Assembly (NCBI RefSeq): GCF_020805785.1
Contig: NZ_JAJGZV010000001.1
Coordinates: 682,001 to 746,000 of the forward strand
Source of the DNA: Flavobacterium chungbukense
Lineage (GTDB): Bacteria > Bacteroidota > Bacteroidia > Flavobacteriales > Flavobacteriaceae
Direction of reading: 5' to 3'
DNA length: 64,000 nucleotides
A program made the translations under genes and the position numbers. Below the pieces are notes generated by a model. That model was not told where the DNA came from, did not search any database, and saw nothing but the letters and a program-made list of their open reading frames with translations. How positions within the stretch are numbered: the first letter of the stretch is position 1; the number at the start of each line of letters is the position of its first letter. Below are positions 17,981 to 28,273 of this stretch, piece after piece.

Positions 17981-20900
17981 CTAATATATCTTGAAGTAGT
18001 CGCGCTAAAACTTTATCATTTGGTGGAGCAACAATGTTTAGGTGATTTCCAGAAATATTATGAATTGTAACACCACCTAAAGCTGCTTTTTTCCATCCCA
18101 AATGCGTTGGATCTAATTTGTAATTATCATCATCTTTTGATCGGAATAAATCCACTCTAAAGTTTTGCGGTTTAAGATGATAGAGGTCGACAATTTTTTT
18201 CACCATACGATCGGCTTCAATAAATTGCTGCAATGCTAGTTCTTCTTGTTCTGTCATTTGGACTTTTTTACCAAAATGTCTTTGCAGTATATATTCTTTT
18301 TTTCCATTAATACGCATTTTAAAAGCTTTCCAACTCAATAACATTTCTTTTAAAAAGTCTAATCTTCTGTGAGTTATATCGAAATATCTGACAAGTTGTT
18401 TTCTTCTGTAATTTCCATAATAGTAAGAAGAATCCACATAAGAATCTAGAAGGCCAGTCAAACTAACTTCTTTTCCTTTTTCTTTCAATTGACGAGTTAT
18501 TTCAAAGGCAACAATACCTCCAAAAGAAAAACCAGCCAAAGCATAAGGACCTTTCGGATTTACTTTGATAATAGCTTCGATATAATGAGCTGCCATAGCT
18601 TCAATTGATTCATACCAACCGTCAAAACCTTTTGGTTTTGTACCTTGAATTCCATAAATAGGCTGATCAGCATCAAAATGCTTACTAAGATTCATAAAAT
18701 TTAGAACGTTCAATCCTGCTCCATGAATAATGAAAAGAGGTACTTTATTTCCTTCAGGTTTTATTGGCACCAAACAGTCTGAATAAATTTCAGTTCCCGT
18801 ATTTAATAGTTTAGCAAATTTTTCTACTGTTGAATATTTGAATAAAGAAGACAAAGGAATTCGGATTCCAGTGTGTTTTTCAATTTCAATCATCACTTTC
18901 ACCCCTTTTATGGAATGCCCGCCCATTTCAAAGAAATCGCTGAAAATATCAATATTCTCTAGATTTAAGCTTTCTTTCCAAATAGTTGCCACTATGTTTT
19001 CTTCTTCTGTGCGAGGTGCCGTGTAAGTGATTTTTTTATTGGATTTGTATTTTGCTAATTCTTTACGATCAATTTTCCCGTTTAAGGTTGTTGGTATTTT
19101 TTCGATTATATTAAAATCGTGAGGAATTAATTGAGCTGGCAAACGAGTGCTTAAAGCTTCACGCCATGCAGTGATTTGATTTTCAGCTTCTTCGATGCTT
19201 GCTTCTGGAACAATGTGAGCTATTAAGAAATTTTCATCGGCTAATACTACAGCAGATTTGATGCCGTCTAGCAGCAGTAATACTTGTTCAACCTCTCCTG
19301 GTTCTATACGATGTCCTCTAATTTTAACTTGCTGATCTAGACGTCCTAAACATTCTACTTCATTGTTTGGAAGCAATTTTCCTAAATCACCTGTACGATA
19401 CATTATATCTTCTTTGCCGGCAGAAAATTTATTTGCAATAAATTTTTCAGCAGAAAGTTCAGGTCTGTTCCAATAGCCTTTTGCAACACCATCGCCACCA
19501 ATTACAATCTCTCCAATGTTTCCAGGAGCAACAAGCTGACCATGAGCATCGATCAAATAAATTTGAGTATTTCCAATTGGTTTTCCAATAGTAATTAATT
19601 TATCCTCGGCTTTTATTTGTTTTACAGACGACCAAATGGTGGTTTCAGTCGGACCGTAAACATTCCAAAGGGTATCACATTTAGACAAAAGTTCGTTGGC
19701 AAGATCTACAGGCATTGCTTCACCTCCGCATAATGCTTTAAGCGGTAGCTTTTCTGACCATCCAGAGTCTAAAAGCATCGACCAAGTTGTTGGAGTTGCT
19801 TGCAAGAAATTAATTTTTTCTTTTTTAACTAATTCAAGCAAAAGTCTTCCGTCTCGTGCCGTTTCATGATCGGCTAAGATTAGTGTAGCCCCTTTCATAA
19901 GAGGTAAATACAATTCTAACCCAGCTATATCAAAAGAAATAGTTGTGATAGAAAGTAATCGGTCATTTTCAGTAATACCAGGCTCCAATGCCATACTGCA
20001 AAGAAAGTTTACTAAATTTTTATGGGTAATTGGCACCCCTTTCGGATTACCAGTTGATCCAGATGTGTAAAGGATGTATGCATTATTTTCTGAATTAACC
20101 ATAAAAGGAAGAGGTAATGCAGAATACTGATCTAATGTTTCTATAGCATCTTCTATAAAAAGTGTTTGCGGCCATGATGGTAAAGATGCAAACAATGTTT
20201 TAGTAGTTAATAGGACTCTGGCGTTAGAATCTGTAAGCATAAATTCTAAACGCTCTTTTGGGTATTCTGGATCTAATGGTAAATAGGCTGCGCCACACTG
20301 CATAATTGCTAGTAACGAATAAAGCAATTCTGGACTTCTAGGAAAAGATACGGCAATAAAATCGCCAGACTGAACCCCTTGGTCCTTCAGGTAATGCGCC
20401 ATTTGGTTTACCTTTTCGTGCAATTCTTTATAAGTAGTTTTTAATTCATGAAATTCTACTGCTGTTTTATTTGGTGTAATTTCTGCTTGTTTTCTAAGTA
20501 ACTCTGTTAAAGTTACATCAGGATAAGCCATTTCAGTACTATTTAATGCGGTATAATCTGCTAAATAATTACCGCCTACGATATCGGATAATGGACTTGT
20601 TGGATTGGCTATAACTTCTCTGATAATTTCTTCAAAAGAAGCCATCATTTTGCTTATGGTTTCCGGTTTGAATAAAGTAGTATTGTAAGTCCATTGAAAT
20701 GAAGGTCCGCTTTTAGCTCTAAAAATATGAAGCTGAATTTCGAACGTTCCGTATTCTCTCGGATTTGGTTTAAAGCTATGAGTAAGACCCGTGTATGCGA
20801 AATCCTCTTCGATTGTTCTGCTCAAATCTACTGTTAAGATGACCGGAACTAAAGGAATTCTCGAAGGATCTCTTGCAATTGCAAAGCTTTTTAAAAGATG

Positions 20901-21968
20901 TCCGAAAGTAACTTGCTGATGCTCGTAAGCATCAAATAATTGGGTATTTCTTTGTTTTAAATAGTCTAGAAAACTGATGTCAGAATTAATTTTACTGCGA
21001 AGCGGAAGTAAATTTACACAATCTCCAATCAGCTGTCTCATGCCGTATAAGGTATTTCCAGATGAAGGAAATCCTACTACTAAATCATTTTGTCCCGTTA
21101 GTTTACATAGAAAAATTTCAAACGAGGCAAGTAAAGTGGTTACTAAACTGCTGCTTGTTTTTATTCCTATATTTTTTAATTCACTAATAATAGCATCATC
21201 AAAAGCAAAATCAAGACGGCTACTATTGTATGTTCTTAATGAAGGTCTTACAAAATCGATAGGTAATTCTATAGTTGGAACAGATTCTTTATAAATATCA
21301 ATCCAAAAGTCTTCTAAAGGTTTGTAATCGCTGCTTTCCATAAATGAATTTAACCTTTCAGCAAATTCACTAAATTTTTCTGGGGCATGAAGCTCAAACT
21401 CTTTGTTTTCAAGATAAGCAGAATACAGTACGCCAAGTTCTTCTAGAATGATGTCAATACTTAATCCATCGCCCACAATATGATGAATTGTTAATGTTGC
21501 TATCGTCTCGAACTCCTCAATTTTAAGCAAATTAACTCTAAATAAAGGACCATTTACCAGATCAAAAAGATCACTGACTTGTTCTCTGATATGTTTGTCT
21601 ATAGCTGATTCTTTTTCAATAGGAGATATTTCAGAAAGATCATTTTGTGAAACTTTGATGTTGTAATCGCTGTAAATACACATAAAATGACCATCTGGAC
21701 TAAATGAGGCTCTAAGAGCTTCATGGCGATCGATTAATGTCTTAACAGCTCGCTCAAAGATTTCAACTTTTAAATTCCCTTTCAAATTGATTGATACAGA
21801 TAAGTTGTACGCTTTGTTAGCATCGCTTCCACCAAAAAGGCAATCAGTCCATATTTCCTGCTGCGAATTTGTGGTATGAATTACTCTTTCGATTTCAGGC
21901 GAAAATGGATTAAATTGAATTTCAGTTTCAGCTTCCATTTCTATTTGTATTTGCGGTTGATTTTTCAT
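17958..21968 (-). CDS. NRPS termination module: C-A-PCP-TE
   Basis: A 1336-residue protein. The condensation domain (about 25-460) has an intact HHIVGDG at 162-168. The adenylation domain (about 485-970) has YTSGSTGNPKG, YGPTETT, YRTGDL and NGKID. The carrier domain has its attachment serine at S1019 in GGHS. The thioesterase (about 1070-1330) has GFSFGG with S1148, an acid near D1175 and H1309. Reading the ten pocket positions gives D-I-L-Q-L-G-V-I-W-K, close to the glycine code I remember. It would condense the beta-ketoacyl chain from the upstream PKS with glycine and release it by hydrolysis or cyclisation. It sits 79 bases after the NRPS-PKS gene. Confidence 0.93.
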   Translation of the reverse strand: MKNQPQIQIEMEAETEIQFNPFSPEIERVIHTTNSQQEIWTDCLFGGSDANKAYNLSVSINLKGNLKVEIFERAVKTLIDRHEALRASFSPDGHFMCIYSDYNIKVSQNDLSEISPIEKESAIDKHIREQVSDLFDLVNGPLFRVNLLKIEEFETIATLTIHHIVGDGLSIDIILEELGVLYSAYLENKEFELHAPEKFSEFAERLNSFMESSDYKPLEDFWIDIYKESVPTIELPIDFVRPSLRTYNSSRLDFAFDDAIISELKNIGIKTSSSLVTTLLASFEIFLCKLTGQNDLVVGFPSSGNTLYGMRQLIGDCVNLLPLRSKINSDISFLDYLKQRNTQLFDAYEHQQVTFGHLLKSFAIARDPSRIPLVPVILTVDLSRTIEEDFAYTGLTHSFKPNPREYGTFEIQLHIFRAKSGPSFQWTYNTTLFKPETISKMMASFEEIIREVIANPTSPLSDIVGGNYLADYTALNSTEMAYPDVTLTELLRKQAEITPNKTAVEFHELKTTYKELHEKVNQMAHYLKDQGVQSGDFIAVSFPRSPELLYSLLAIMQCGAAYLPLDPEYPKERLEFMLTDSNARVLLTTKTLFASLPSWPQTLFIEDAIETLDQYSALPLPFMVNSENNAYILYTSGSTGNPKGVPITHKNLVNFLCSMALEPGITENDRLLSITTISFDIAGLELYLPLMKGATLILADHETARDGRLLLELVKKEKINFLQATPTTWSMLLDSGWSEKLPLKALCGGEAMPVDLANELLSKCDTLWNVYGPTETTIWSSVKQIKAEDKLITIGKPIGNTQIYLIDAHGQLVAPGNIGEIVIGGDGVAKGYWNRPELSAEKFIANKFSAGKEDIMYRTGDLGKLLPNNEVECLGRLDQQVKIRGHRIEPGEVEQVLLLLDGIKSAVVLADENFLIAHIVPEASIEEAENQITAWREALSTRLPAQLIPHDFNIIEKIPTTLNGKIDRKELAKYKSNKKITYTAPRTEEENIVATIWKESLNLENIDIFSDFFEMGGHSIKGVKVMIEIEKHTGIRIPLSSLFKYSTVEKFAKLLNTGTEIYSDCLVPIKPEGNKVPLFIIHGAGLNVLNFMNLSKHFDADQPIYGIQGTKPKGFDGWYESIEAMAAHYIEAIIKVNPKGPYALAGFSFGGIVAFEITRQLKEKGKEVSLTGLLDSYVDSSYYYGNYRRKQLVRYFDITHRRLDFLKEMLLSWKAFKMRINGKKEYILQRHFGKKVQMTEQEELALQQFIEADRMVKKIVDLYHLKPQNFRVDLFRSKDDDNYKLDPTHLGWKKAALGGVTIHNISGNHLNIVAPPNDKVLARLLQDILDENHENL

Positions 21969-22047
21969 TTTGCTCCTATTTTAAATGTAATTGCAACTTT
22001 TAAATTGACAATTTAAAATATTTATTATCTGTTTTTTAGTCTGATTC

Positions 22048-25000
22048 TTATAGCTTAATCTTGACAAAACTTCCGTTCTGATTAGGATCTTCTATGAACC
22101 ATCCTGGGTTTCCATTTTCATCTCTTCCAAGTTTGCTTCCTTGTACAGGCGGCTCATTTGAATTAATGGTGTATTTCTTTTCCGATTGTTCTTGATCATG
22201 AATTTCCGAAATGTCAAACATCTTTTCTTTTACAGTATTTCCATTAGTTTTTATAGCACCATTGGTTTCAGCTTTGAGTTCATTATTAAATTTAGTAACA
22301 TCAAAGTTCTCGGCTTTTAAGTTTACAAATGATGCATTTCCATTTACAGAAGTACTTTGAAAATTCTGCAATTGATCTACTTTCTGACTTAAAAGCTGAA
22401 TCTGCTGCACAATTTGTTCTAGTGAAATCTGTTTTTCATTAGACGATAATTGAGTTCCATTTTGCGAAGAAGTAGGAGCAGCCGCATGTTCTGCAACTAT
22501 TTCTGCTTCTTTTTCTACAGTAACCACTTCCTCAGGAAGATTACTATCAATATAATCAGCTAGAAGGGAAGGTGTTGAATAAGCTTCGTTCAATTGTCTA
22601 AAAGTAATCGGTAAATCAAACTCCTTTTTTAGTTTTCCTGATAATTGAGTAAGCGATAAGGAATCTAAACCTAGCTCCAAGAAAGTATTTGAAGAAGCTT
22701 CTGATTCATACACTATTCCAGATGCATTTTTTATAATATCTGAAATTTTGAAAAGAATTTCGTCTTTTCTAGAATGTTTAGCTTCAGCGGTTTTACTTTC
22801 AGTTTCATTTGAAGGAACAACTGGTTTTTCAGAAACGGTTGCTTTTTGAGGAACTATCGTTTCTAGAACATTTAAAGGTTCAATCCAGCATAGCTTGCGG
22901 TCAAAAACATAATTTGGCAAATCTATTTTCTGTCTTTGCTGTTCGCTGTAGAATGCTTTCCAATCTGGACTAATGCCTCTTAACCATAATTCGCCTAATG
23001 CAGTTAATAAAGTAGTATATTCATTATCACTTTCTTCTTTAGGGAAATTTATACTTGGAAATGCAGGTATAATTTTACCAGCAGCCTGCTGACGTGCCAA
23101 AGTAATTAAGGTTTGCCCAGGACCGACTTCTAATAAAACAAAGTCTTCTAGTTCGAATGCTGTATCCATTGCATCTGCAAAGTGAACGGTATTTTTTAAT
23201 TGGTTTACCCAATAAGTAGGATCTGTAGCTTCTGTATCAGTAAGCCAAGTTCCAGTTGCAGTTGAAATAATTGGCAGTCGAGGTATATTCAGTTTTATTT
23301 TTTCTAACTCATTTCTAAAATCATCTAAAATTGGTTCCATCATAAAAGAATGGAATGCATGACTTGTGTTAAGCAACCTATTTGGAATCTCTTTATTGTC
23401 AAGTTCTTGATTAAAAAGTACGATATCTTCTTTTTCTCCAGAAACAACACAGAATTGTTTAGAATTTATAGCTGCGATAGAAAGTGTATCTGGTTTTAAT
23501 TCATTCAATTTTTCTACTGGCACGCGAACAATTAGCATTGATCCGCCTGGCAATTGACTAATTAAGCGTCCTCGTACGGCAACAATATGCAAAGCATCTT
23601 TTAAACTCAAAATACCTGCTAAATGTGCAGCAGCAAATTCTCCAATACTATGACCGCAAAGAAAAGTTGGTTTTATTCCCCAGCTCATCCACAATTGGGC
23701 TAAAGCATATTCTGTAACAAATAAAGAAGGTTGCGTTAAACGTGTATTTCTAAGAAGTTCTTCGGCATCAGTAAAATGGTCTTTTGGATAAAGAATTTCA
23801 CGAATATCTAATCCTAGCTCTTCCATTAACATACCAGCACATTTGTCTACAGCTTCACGATATACTTTTTCGTTGTCGTAAAGTGCTTTACCCATTTGCA
23901 AATATTGTGATCCTTGCCCAGGGAAAAGAAAACCTAATTCGCTTGGTACACTTTTTAATACCGAAGATTTAGTGTTTTTGGTTTTTAATGAAATTAGTTT
24001 TTCAGCCGCATCAGTCGTCGAATCTGCTATTAAAAAGCTTCTATGATTAAAATCGTCTCTTGTTATATTTAACGAATAAGCAATATCTGATAAAGGCGTT
24101 TCTTTAACTTTATCAATAAAATGCCCCAATGTATTTTCGTAACCCAACAAACTGTTTTGACTTTTTGCAGACCACATTAATATATCCATTGGTCTTCCAG
24201 TTGAAGATGGTACAGGTTTCTTGTCATATTCTTCAACAATGACATGAACATTTGTGCTTCCGATTCCGAAAGAACTAATTCCAGCTCTTCTAATACTATC
24301 AGATTTCCATTCGATCAGTTTATTATTAACATAAAAAGGACTGTTCTCAAAATCAATATTTGGATTTGGTTTTTCAAAATTAACCATTGGCGGTATTTGC
24401 TTATGGCGCATGGATAGCAATACTTTTATTAATCCAGCCACACCAGCCGCAGCTGTAGTGTGTCCCATATTGCTTTTTATAGATCCTAAAGCACAATAGT
24501 TGTTCTTTTCTTGTTTGCCATAAGCAATCTTAAGTCCTTCAATTTCGATAGGGTCTCCAATTGGAGTTGCTGTTCCGTGTGCCTCCATATAAGAAATGGT
24601 CGAAGGCGATACTTGCGCATCATTAAATGCATTAATTATGGCGCCAGCCTGACCTTTTGGACTAGGAGCCATGAAGCTTCCTTTATCTCCTCCATCATTA
24701 TTTACACCAACACCTTTAATTACACCGTATATTATATTGCCGTCTTTTTCTGCTTCTTCTAATCTTTTTAGTAAAACAACACCAGCACCGTCACTAAAAA
24801 CGGTTCCTTTTCCAGAGGCATCAAAAGAACGGGTAGAACCATCAGGACTTTTAATAAATCCTTCATCGTAAAGGTGTCCGCTATTTATAGGACAAGTTAC
24901 ACTCGATCCGCCAGCAAGAGCTACATCACACATTCCGGTTCTGATAGCTTTTACAGCTTCGGCAACTGCTAACAAAGATGTAGAGCAAGCAGAATGCACA

Positions 25001-27357
25001 CTAACTGAAGGTCCTTTTAAATTTAAATGATAAGAAGTACGCGGAGCAATAAAGTCTTTTCCGTTGACAGTATAAATCTGTAATTCTCCAATCGAACTTT
25101 TAAGTTCTTTGTTAGAAAAAATATTATTTTCATAATAAGTATTGATTTCACTTCCAGAATAAACGCCAATGCTTCCTTTGTAATGTTTAGGAAGATGTCC
25201 AGCTTGTTCTAATGCTTCAAAAGAAATTTCTAAAAATACTCTAATCTGCGGATCCATTGCGGCTGCAAGCTGCGGATTTAATCCGAAGAAACTTGGATCA
25301 AATGTTTTTGCAGAAGGTAAAACTCCTCTTGCGCCAATGTAAAGCGGATCATTTCGAAGACTTTCAGGCAAACTGCTGTCTAGTTCTTCTTTTGTAAATA
25401 GTGAAATGGTTTCTTTACCCTCTCTAAGATTTTCCCATAATTCTTCTATGGTATCAGAGCCAGGAAATCTTCCTGCCATACCAATTACGGCAATATCTAC
25501 AGAACCGCCGTATTGATTAGGTGCTTTAAATTCGAATGATTCTTCTTCGTTATTTTGTTCTTCTAAAATAGAAGAAAGTTCTTTAATTGTTGGGTGAATA
25601 TAGATTTTTGAAACAGGAACATCTACAGATAGAAGCTGTTTCATTGAGGTTGTAACTTTTTGCGCTAATATAGAGCTTCCTCCAATATCAAAAAAGTCAT
25701 CGTCTATACCTATTTCTGCTATTTTTAATTCGTCGCTCCAGATTTTTGCAATCTCTTTTTCTAATTTCGTTGTTGGTTTTTTGTAAAGAGGAGCAGAGTC
25801 AGGTCTGGTATTTTCTGGAAGAGGAAGGTTTTTTTTATCAATTTTTCCATTTGGAGTTATCGGAAATTCTTCTACCCAAATAAATTTTGATGGAATTAAA
25901 ATTTCTGGTAAAACTTTAGAAAGTGCTTCTTGAATTAATTTCTCATCTCCTGATTCTCCGCTGGTTTTTAAGTAAGCTACCAGTTTATCTTCATTACCAA
26001 AATGTCTGCTTACGATTACAGCAGATTGTTTAATGCCAGATATTGTATTTAGTGTAGCTTCAATTTCGCCTAATTCAATACGGTGGCCTCTAAGTTTAAC
26101 TTGATGGTCAATACGTCCTAAACATTGTAATTCTCCATTCGGAAGTAATTTTCCTAAATCTCCAGTACGATAAAGTATAGAATCAGTTTCTTCTGAAAAC
26201 GGATTTGATATGAATTTTTCAGCAGTAAGTTCTGGACGTTTCCAATAACCTTCTGCGACTCCGTCTCCGCCAATTACAATTTCTCCAATTTCTCCAGATT
26301 CGACAACTTTACGATTTTCGTCTAATAGATAAATTTGTGTGTTTGCAATAGGAAAACCAATCGTTATTAATTCATCTTCATCTTTTATTTGTTTTACGGC
26401 AGACCAAATGGTAGTTTCTGTCGGACCATACATATTCCATAGCGAATTACATCTTGTAGTTAAGGAACGTGCAAGATTAAGAGGCATAGCTTCTCCTCCG
26501 CAAAGCGCTTTTAGAGGAAGAGGAGTGTTCCAGCCAGAATCCAATAGTAATTGCCATGTCGTTGGTGTAGCTTGCAATATTGTAATTTCTTTTTTCTGAA
26601 GAAGATTAAATAAAAGCTGTCCATCTCGCGTAGTTTCGTAATCAGCAAAAACTACCGAAGCTCCTTTAATTAATGGTAGAAATAATTCTAGTCCCGCAAT
26701 ATCAAATGAAATAGTGGTAATTGATAATAATTTATCTGTTGCCTCAATACCTGGCTCAAGCACCATACTATATAGGAAGTTTACTAAATTTTTATGCGTT
26801 ACAGTTACTCCTTTTGGTTTTCCAGTAGATCCAGAAGTATACATTATATAGGCTACTTTTTCTGGTAACACAGTAATATGTGAAAGTGGTGTAGAAGGAT
26901 ATTGGTCTAATGAAGATAATACATCTTCTACTAATATGGTTTTTGAACTATTCGGCAATGAAGAAGAAAGAGATTCTGTGGTTAGTAAAAAAGCTGCTTC
27001 AGAATCTTCAAGCATAAATTCTAATCTTTCTGTTGGAAATTTTGGATCCAATGGTAGATAAGCTGCTCCGCATTGTAAAATTGCAAAAAGAGAAGCAATT
27101 AAATTTGTGCTTCGATCCATAGATACCGCAACAAATTGCCCAGGAGACAAGCCTTGAGCTAAAAAATAATTAGCTATCTGATTTGCCTTTTCTGCTAACG
27201 ATTTATAAGTAATCTTTTCATCATCAAATTCTAGAGCTATCGCATCTGGTGATGTTTCCGCTTGTGTAGCAAAAAGTTCGTGAAGAGCATTTTTTGGATA
27301 CACCATCTTTGCTCCATTTATTTCTTTGTCTGAGTTGTTATTGTTAGATCTTTTCAT
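22048..27357 (-). CDS. Hybrid NRPS-PKS: A-PCP-KS-AT-ACP
   Basis: A 1769-residue protein that begins directly with an adenylation domain (about 22-510), so it is a loading module. Its pocket residues D219, I220, L223, Q262, L285, G287, M309, I317, W318, K505 suggest glycine. A carrier domain (S562 in GGSS) follows. The ketosynthase (about 620-1045) has C791, H927 and H966. The acyltransferase (about 1140-1440) has GHSIGE with S1237 and HAFH at 1333-1336, which point to malonyl-CoA. The ACP serine is S1566 in GLDSL. There is no KR, DH or ER. A 150-residue tail ends in SKLGRDENGNPGWF, a segment seen at PKS-to-NRPS junctions and probably involved in docking to the next protein. Confidence 0.94.
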   Translation of the reverse strand: MKRSNNNNSDKEINGAKMVYPKNALHELFATQAETSPDAIALEFDDEKITYKSLAEKANQIANYFLAQGLSPGQFVAVSMDRSTNLIASLFAILQCGAAYLPLDPKFPTERLEFMLEDSEAAFLLTTESLSSSLPNSSKTILVEDVLSSLDQYPSTPLSHITVLPEKVAYIMYTSGSTGKPKGVTVTHKNLVNFLYSMVLEPGIEATDKLLSITTISFDIAGLELFLPLIKGASVVFADYETTRDGQLLFNLLQKKEITILQATPTTWQLLLDSGWNTPLPLKALCGGEAMPLNLARSLTTRCNSLWNMYGPTETTIWSAVKQIKDEDELITIGFPIANTQIYLLDENRKVVESGEIGEIVIGGDGVAEGYWKRPELTAEKFISNPFSEETDSILYRTGDLGKLLPNGELQCLGRIDHQVKLRGHRIELGEIEATLNTISGIKQSAVIVSRHFGNEDKLVAYLKTSGESGDEKLIQEALSKVLPEILIPSKFIWVEEFPITPNGKIDKKNLPLPENTRPDSAPLYKKPTTKLEKEIAKIWSDELKIAEIGIDDDFFDIGGSSILAQKVTTSMKQLLSVDVPVSKIYIHPTIKELSSILEEQNNEEESFEFKAPNQYGGSVDIAVIGMAGRFPGSDTIEELWENLREGKETISLFTKEELDSSLPESLRNDPLYIGARGVLPSAKTFDPSFFGLNPQLAAAMDPQIRVFLEISFEALEQAGHLPKHYKGSIGVYSGSEINTYYENNIFSNKELKSSIGELQIYTVNGKDFIAPRTSYHLNLKGPSVSVHSACSTSLLAVAEAVKAIRTGMCDVALAGGSSVTCPINSGHLYDEGFIKSPDGSTRSFDASGKGTVFSDGAGVVLLKRLEEAEKDGNIIYGVIKGVGVNNDGGDKGSFMAPSPKGQAGAIINAFNDAQVSPSTISYMEAHGTATPIGDPIEIEGLKIAYGKQEKNNYCALGSIKSNMGHTTAAAGVAGLIKVLLSMRHKQIPPMVNFEKPNPNIDFENSPFYVNNKLIEWKSDSIRRAGISSFGIGSTNVHVIVEEYDKKPVPSSTGRPMDILMWSAKSQNSLLGYENTLGHFIDKVKETPLSDIAYSLNITRDDFNHRSFLIADSTTDAAEKLISLKTKNTKSSVLKSVPSELGFLFPGQGSQYLQMGKALYDNEKVYREAVDKCAGMLMEELGLDIREILYPKDHFTDAEELLRNTRLTQPSLFVTEYALAQLWMSWGIKPTFLCGHSIGEFAAAHLAGILSLKDALHIVAVRGRLISQLPGGSMLIVRVPVEKLNELKPDTLSIAAINSKQFCVVSGEKEDIVLFNQELDNKEIPNRLLNTSHAFHSFMMEPILDDFRNELEKIKLNIPRLPIISTATGTWLTDTEATDPTYWVNQLKNTVHFADAMDTAFELEDFVLLEVGPGQTLITLARQQAAGKIIPAFPSINFPKEESDNEYTTLLTALGELWLRGISPDWKAFYSEQQRQKIDLPNYVFDRKLCWIEPLNVLETIVPQKATVSEKPVVPSNETESKTAEAKHSRKDEILFKISDIIKNASGIVYESEASSNTFLELGLDSLSLTQLSGKLKKEFDLPITFRQLNEAYSTPSLLADYIDSNLPEEVVTVEKEAEIVAEHAAAPTSSQNGTQLSSNEKQISLEQIVQQIQLLSQKVDQLQNFQSTSVNGNASFVNLKAENFDVTKFNNELKAETNGAIKTNGNTVKEKMFDISEIHDQEQSEKKYTINSNEPPVQGSKLGRDENGNPGWFIEDPNQNGSFVKIKL

Positions 27358-27853
27358 TTTAATTGTATTAAAATTAAAGTTGAGTAAAATAAAATGGTAT
27401 TATTGGCGTTGGACTAAAAAAAGAAACAGGATTTAAATTCATGTTTTTTTTAATTAATTAGCGGAATAGGATTACATTTTTCATTATGGCTTTATTTGCG
27501 TGTAACTAATGGATGTAAGAATTTAATTAGTTTTGGCCTTTATTTTATTTCTATGTATAAATAGAATTTATCACTTATTCTTCAATAAGATGATCAAAAA
27601 AAGAAAAAATATTTCATTAAAACTCGCATTTTCTATATAAAGCTATTATTCTCGATGAATGGCATATTTTCAATTGAATAAGACAAGTTTTATTAAAAAA
27701 TATTCAGAGTTATTTTGAAATCAATTTTGTTTCAATTTGAATTTTACATCTTTATTTTATCTTTTCTGAAGGAGTTTTTATTGTGTTTCCAACCTTCTTT
27801 CTTTCGCTAAAAACTAGCAAAATTGCTCAATTGAACAAATCAGGACGTAACAG

Positions 27854-27864
27854 CCTTATTAAGG
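27854..27864. promoter_or_regulatory. CCTTATTAAGG palindrome, copy 1
   Basis: A 5+1+5 perfect inverted repeat in the NRPS upstream region, followed by AAGT and an ATTTA-like stretch. The same core is found at 33631-33641, and a variant with a shifted centre at 46572-46586. The size and symmetry suit a dimeric regulator, but the regulator is unknown. Confidence 0.4.
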
Positions 27865-28234
27865 AAGTTTAAATATTTGTAAATCAACTGTGTAAATTAA
27901 GGTTGAATGAATATTTTGCTGTTTATGCATGTAATAATTATGAATATCAAATTATATGGATAGGTGTATTAAAAATTAAATAAAAAGCACTTCTCTGTAT
28001 AATTAAATAGATTAATCGTCGTTATTTTGTAAATCTTCCTACTAAGATTAAAAGCCCAAGAATTTTTAGTATTGCAACCGGTCTAAATCGGATTGTAATT
28101 TTTCAAAATGGCTAATCAAAATTTTAAGCGTTTTTTTAACTTTTCCAATGTAAGTAAATAGTCACTAAAATACTACATTATATGCAGATTATCGGAAATA
28201 AGGTTTATTATATCGATTATTTTTTGAATTTAAA

Positions 28235-28242
28235 TATTTTTG
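28235..28242 (+). promoter_or_regulatory. Possible -7 promoter element
   Basis: TATTTTTG fits the Bacteroidota housekeeping -7 consensus TAnnTTTG and lies about 30 bases before the GTG start at 28274. No clear -33 TTG at the standard distance was found, so this is tentative. Confidence 0.35.
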
Positions 28243-28273
28243 CACTATTAAAATAATCTAAGAATAATAAACT

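Larger units (their letters stand above)
27358..28273. promoter_or_regulatory. Divergent regulatory region of the NRPS operon and the secreted-protein operon
   Basis: This 916-base non-coding gap is very AT-rich. It should hold the promoters of the NRPS-PKS operon (left) and of the 28.3 kb operon (right). It contains a CCTTATTAAGG palindrome at 27854-27864 that recurs in two other long intergenic regions. A TATTTTTG sequence at 28235-28242 matches the Bacteroidota -7 element TAnnTTTG for the rightward operon. No small gene with a good start was seen. Confidence 0.55.

Noticed and set aside
22550..23500. Possible ketoreductase between AT and ACP
   Set aside because: The segment after the AT is a short post-AT linker and a low-complexity stretch; there is no Rossmann motif or Ser-Tyr-Lys set.
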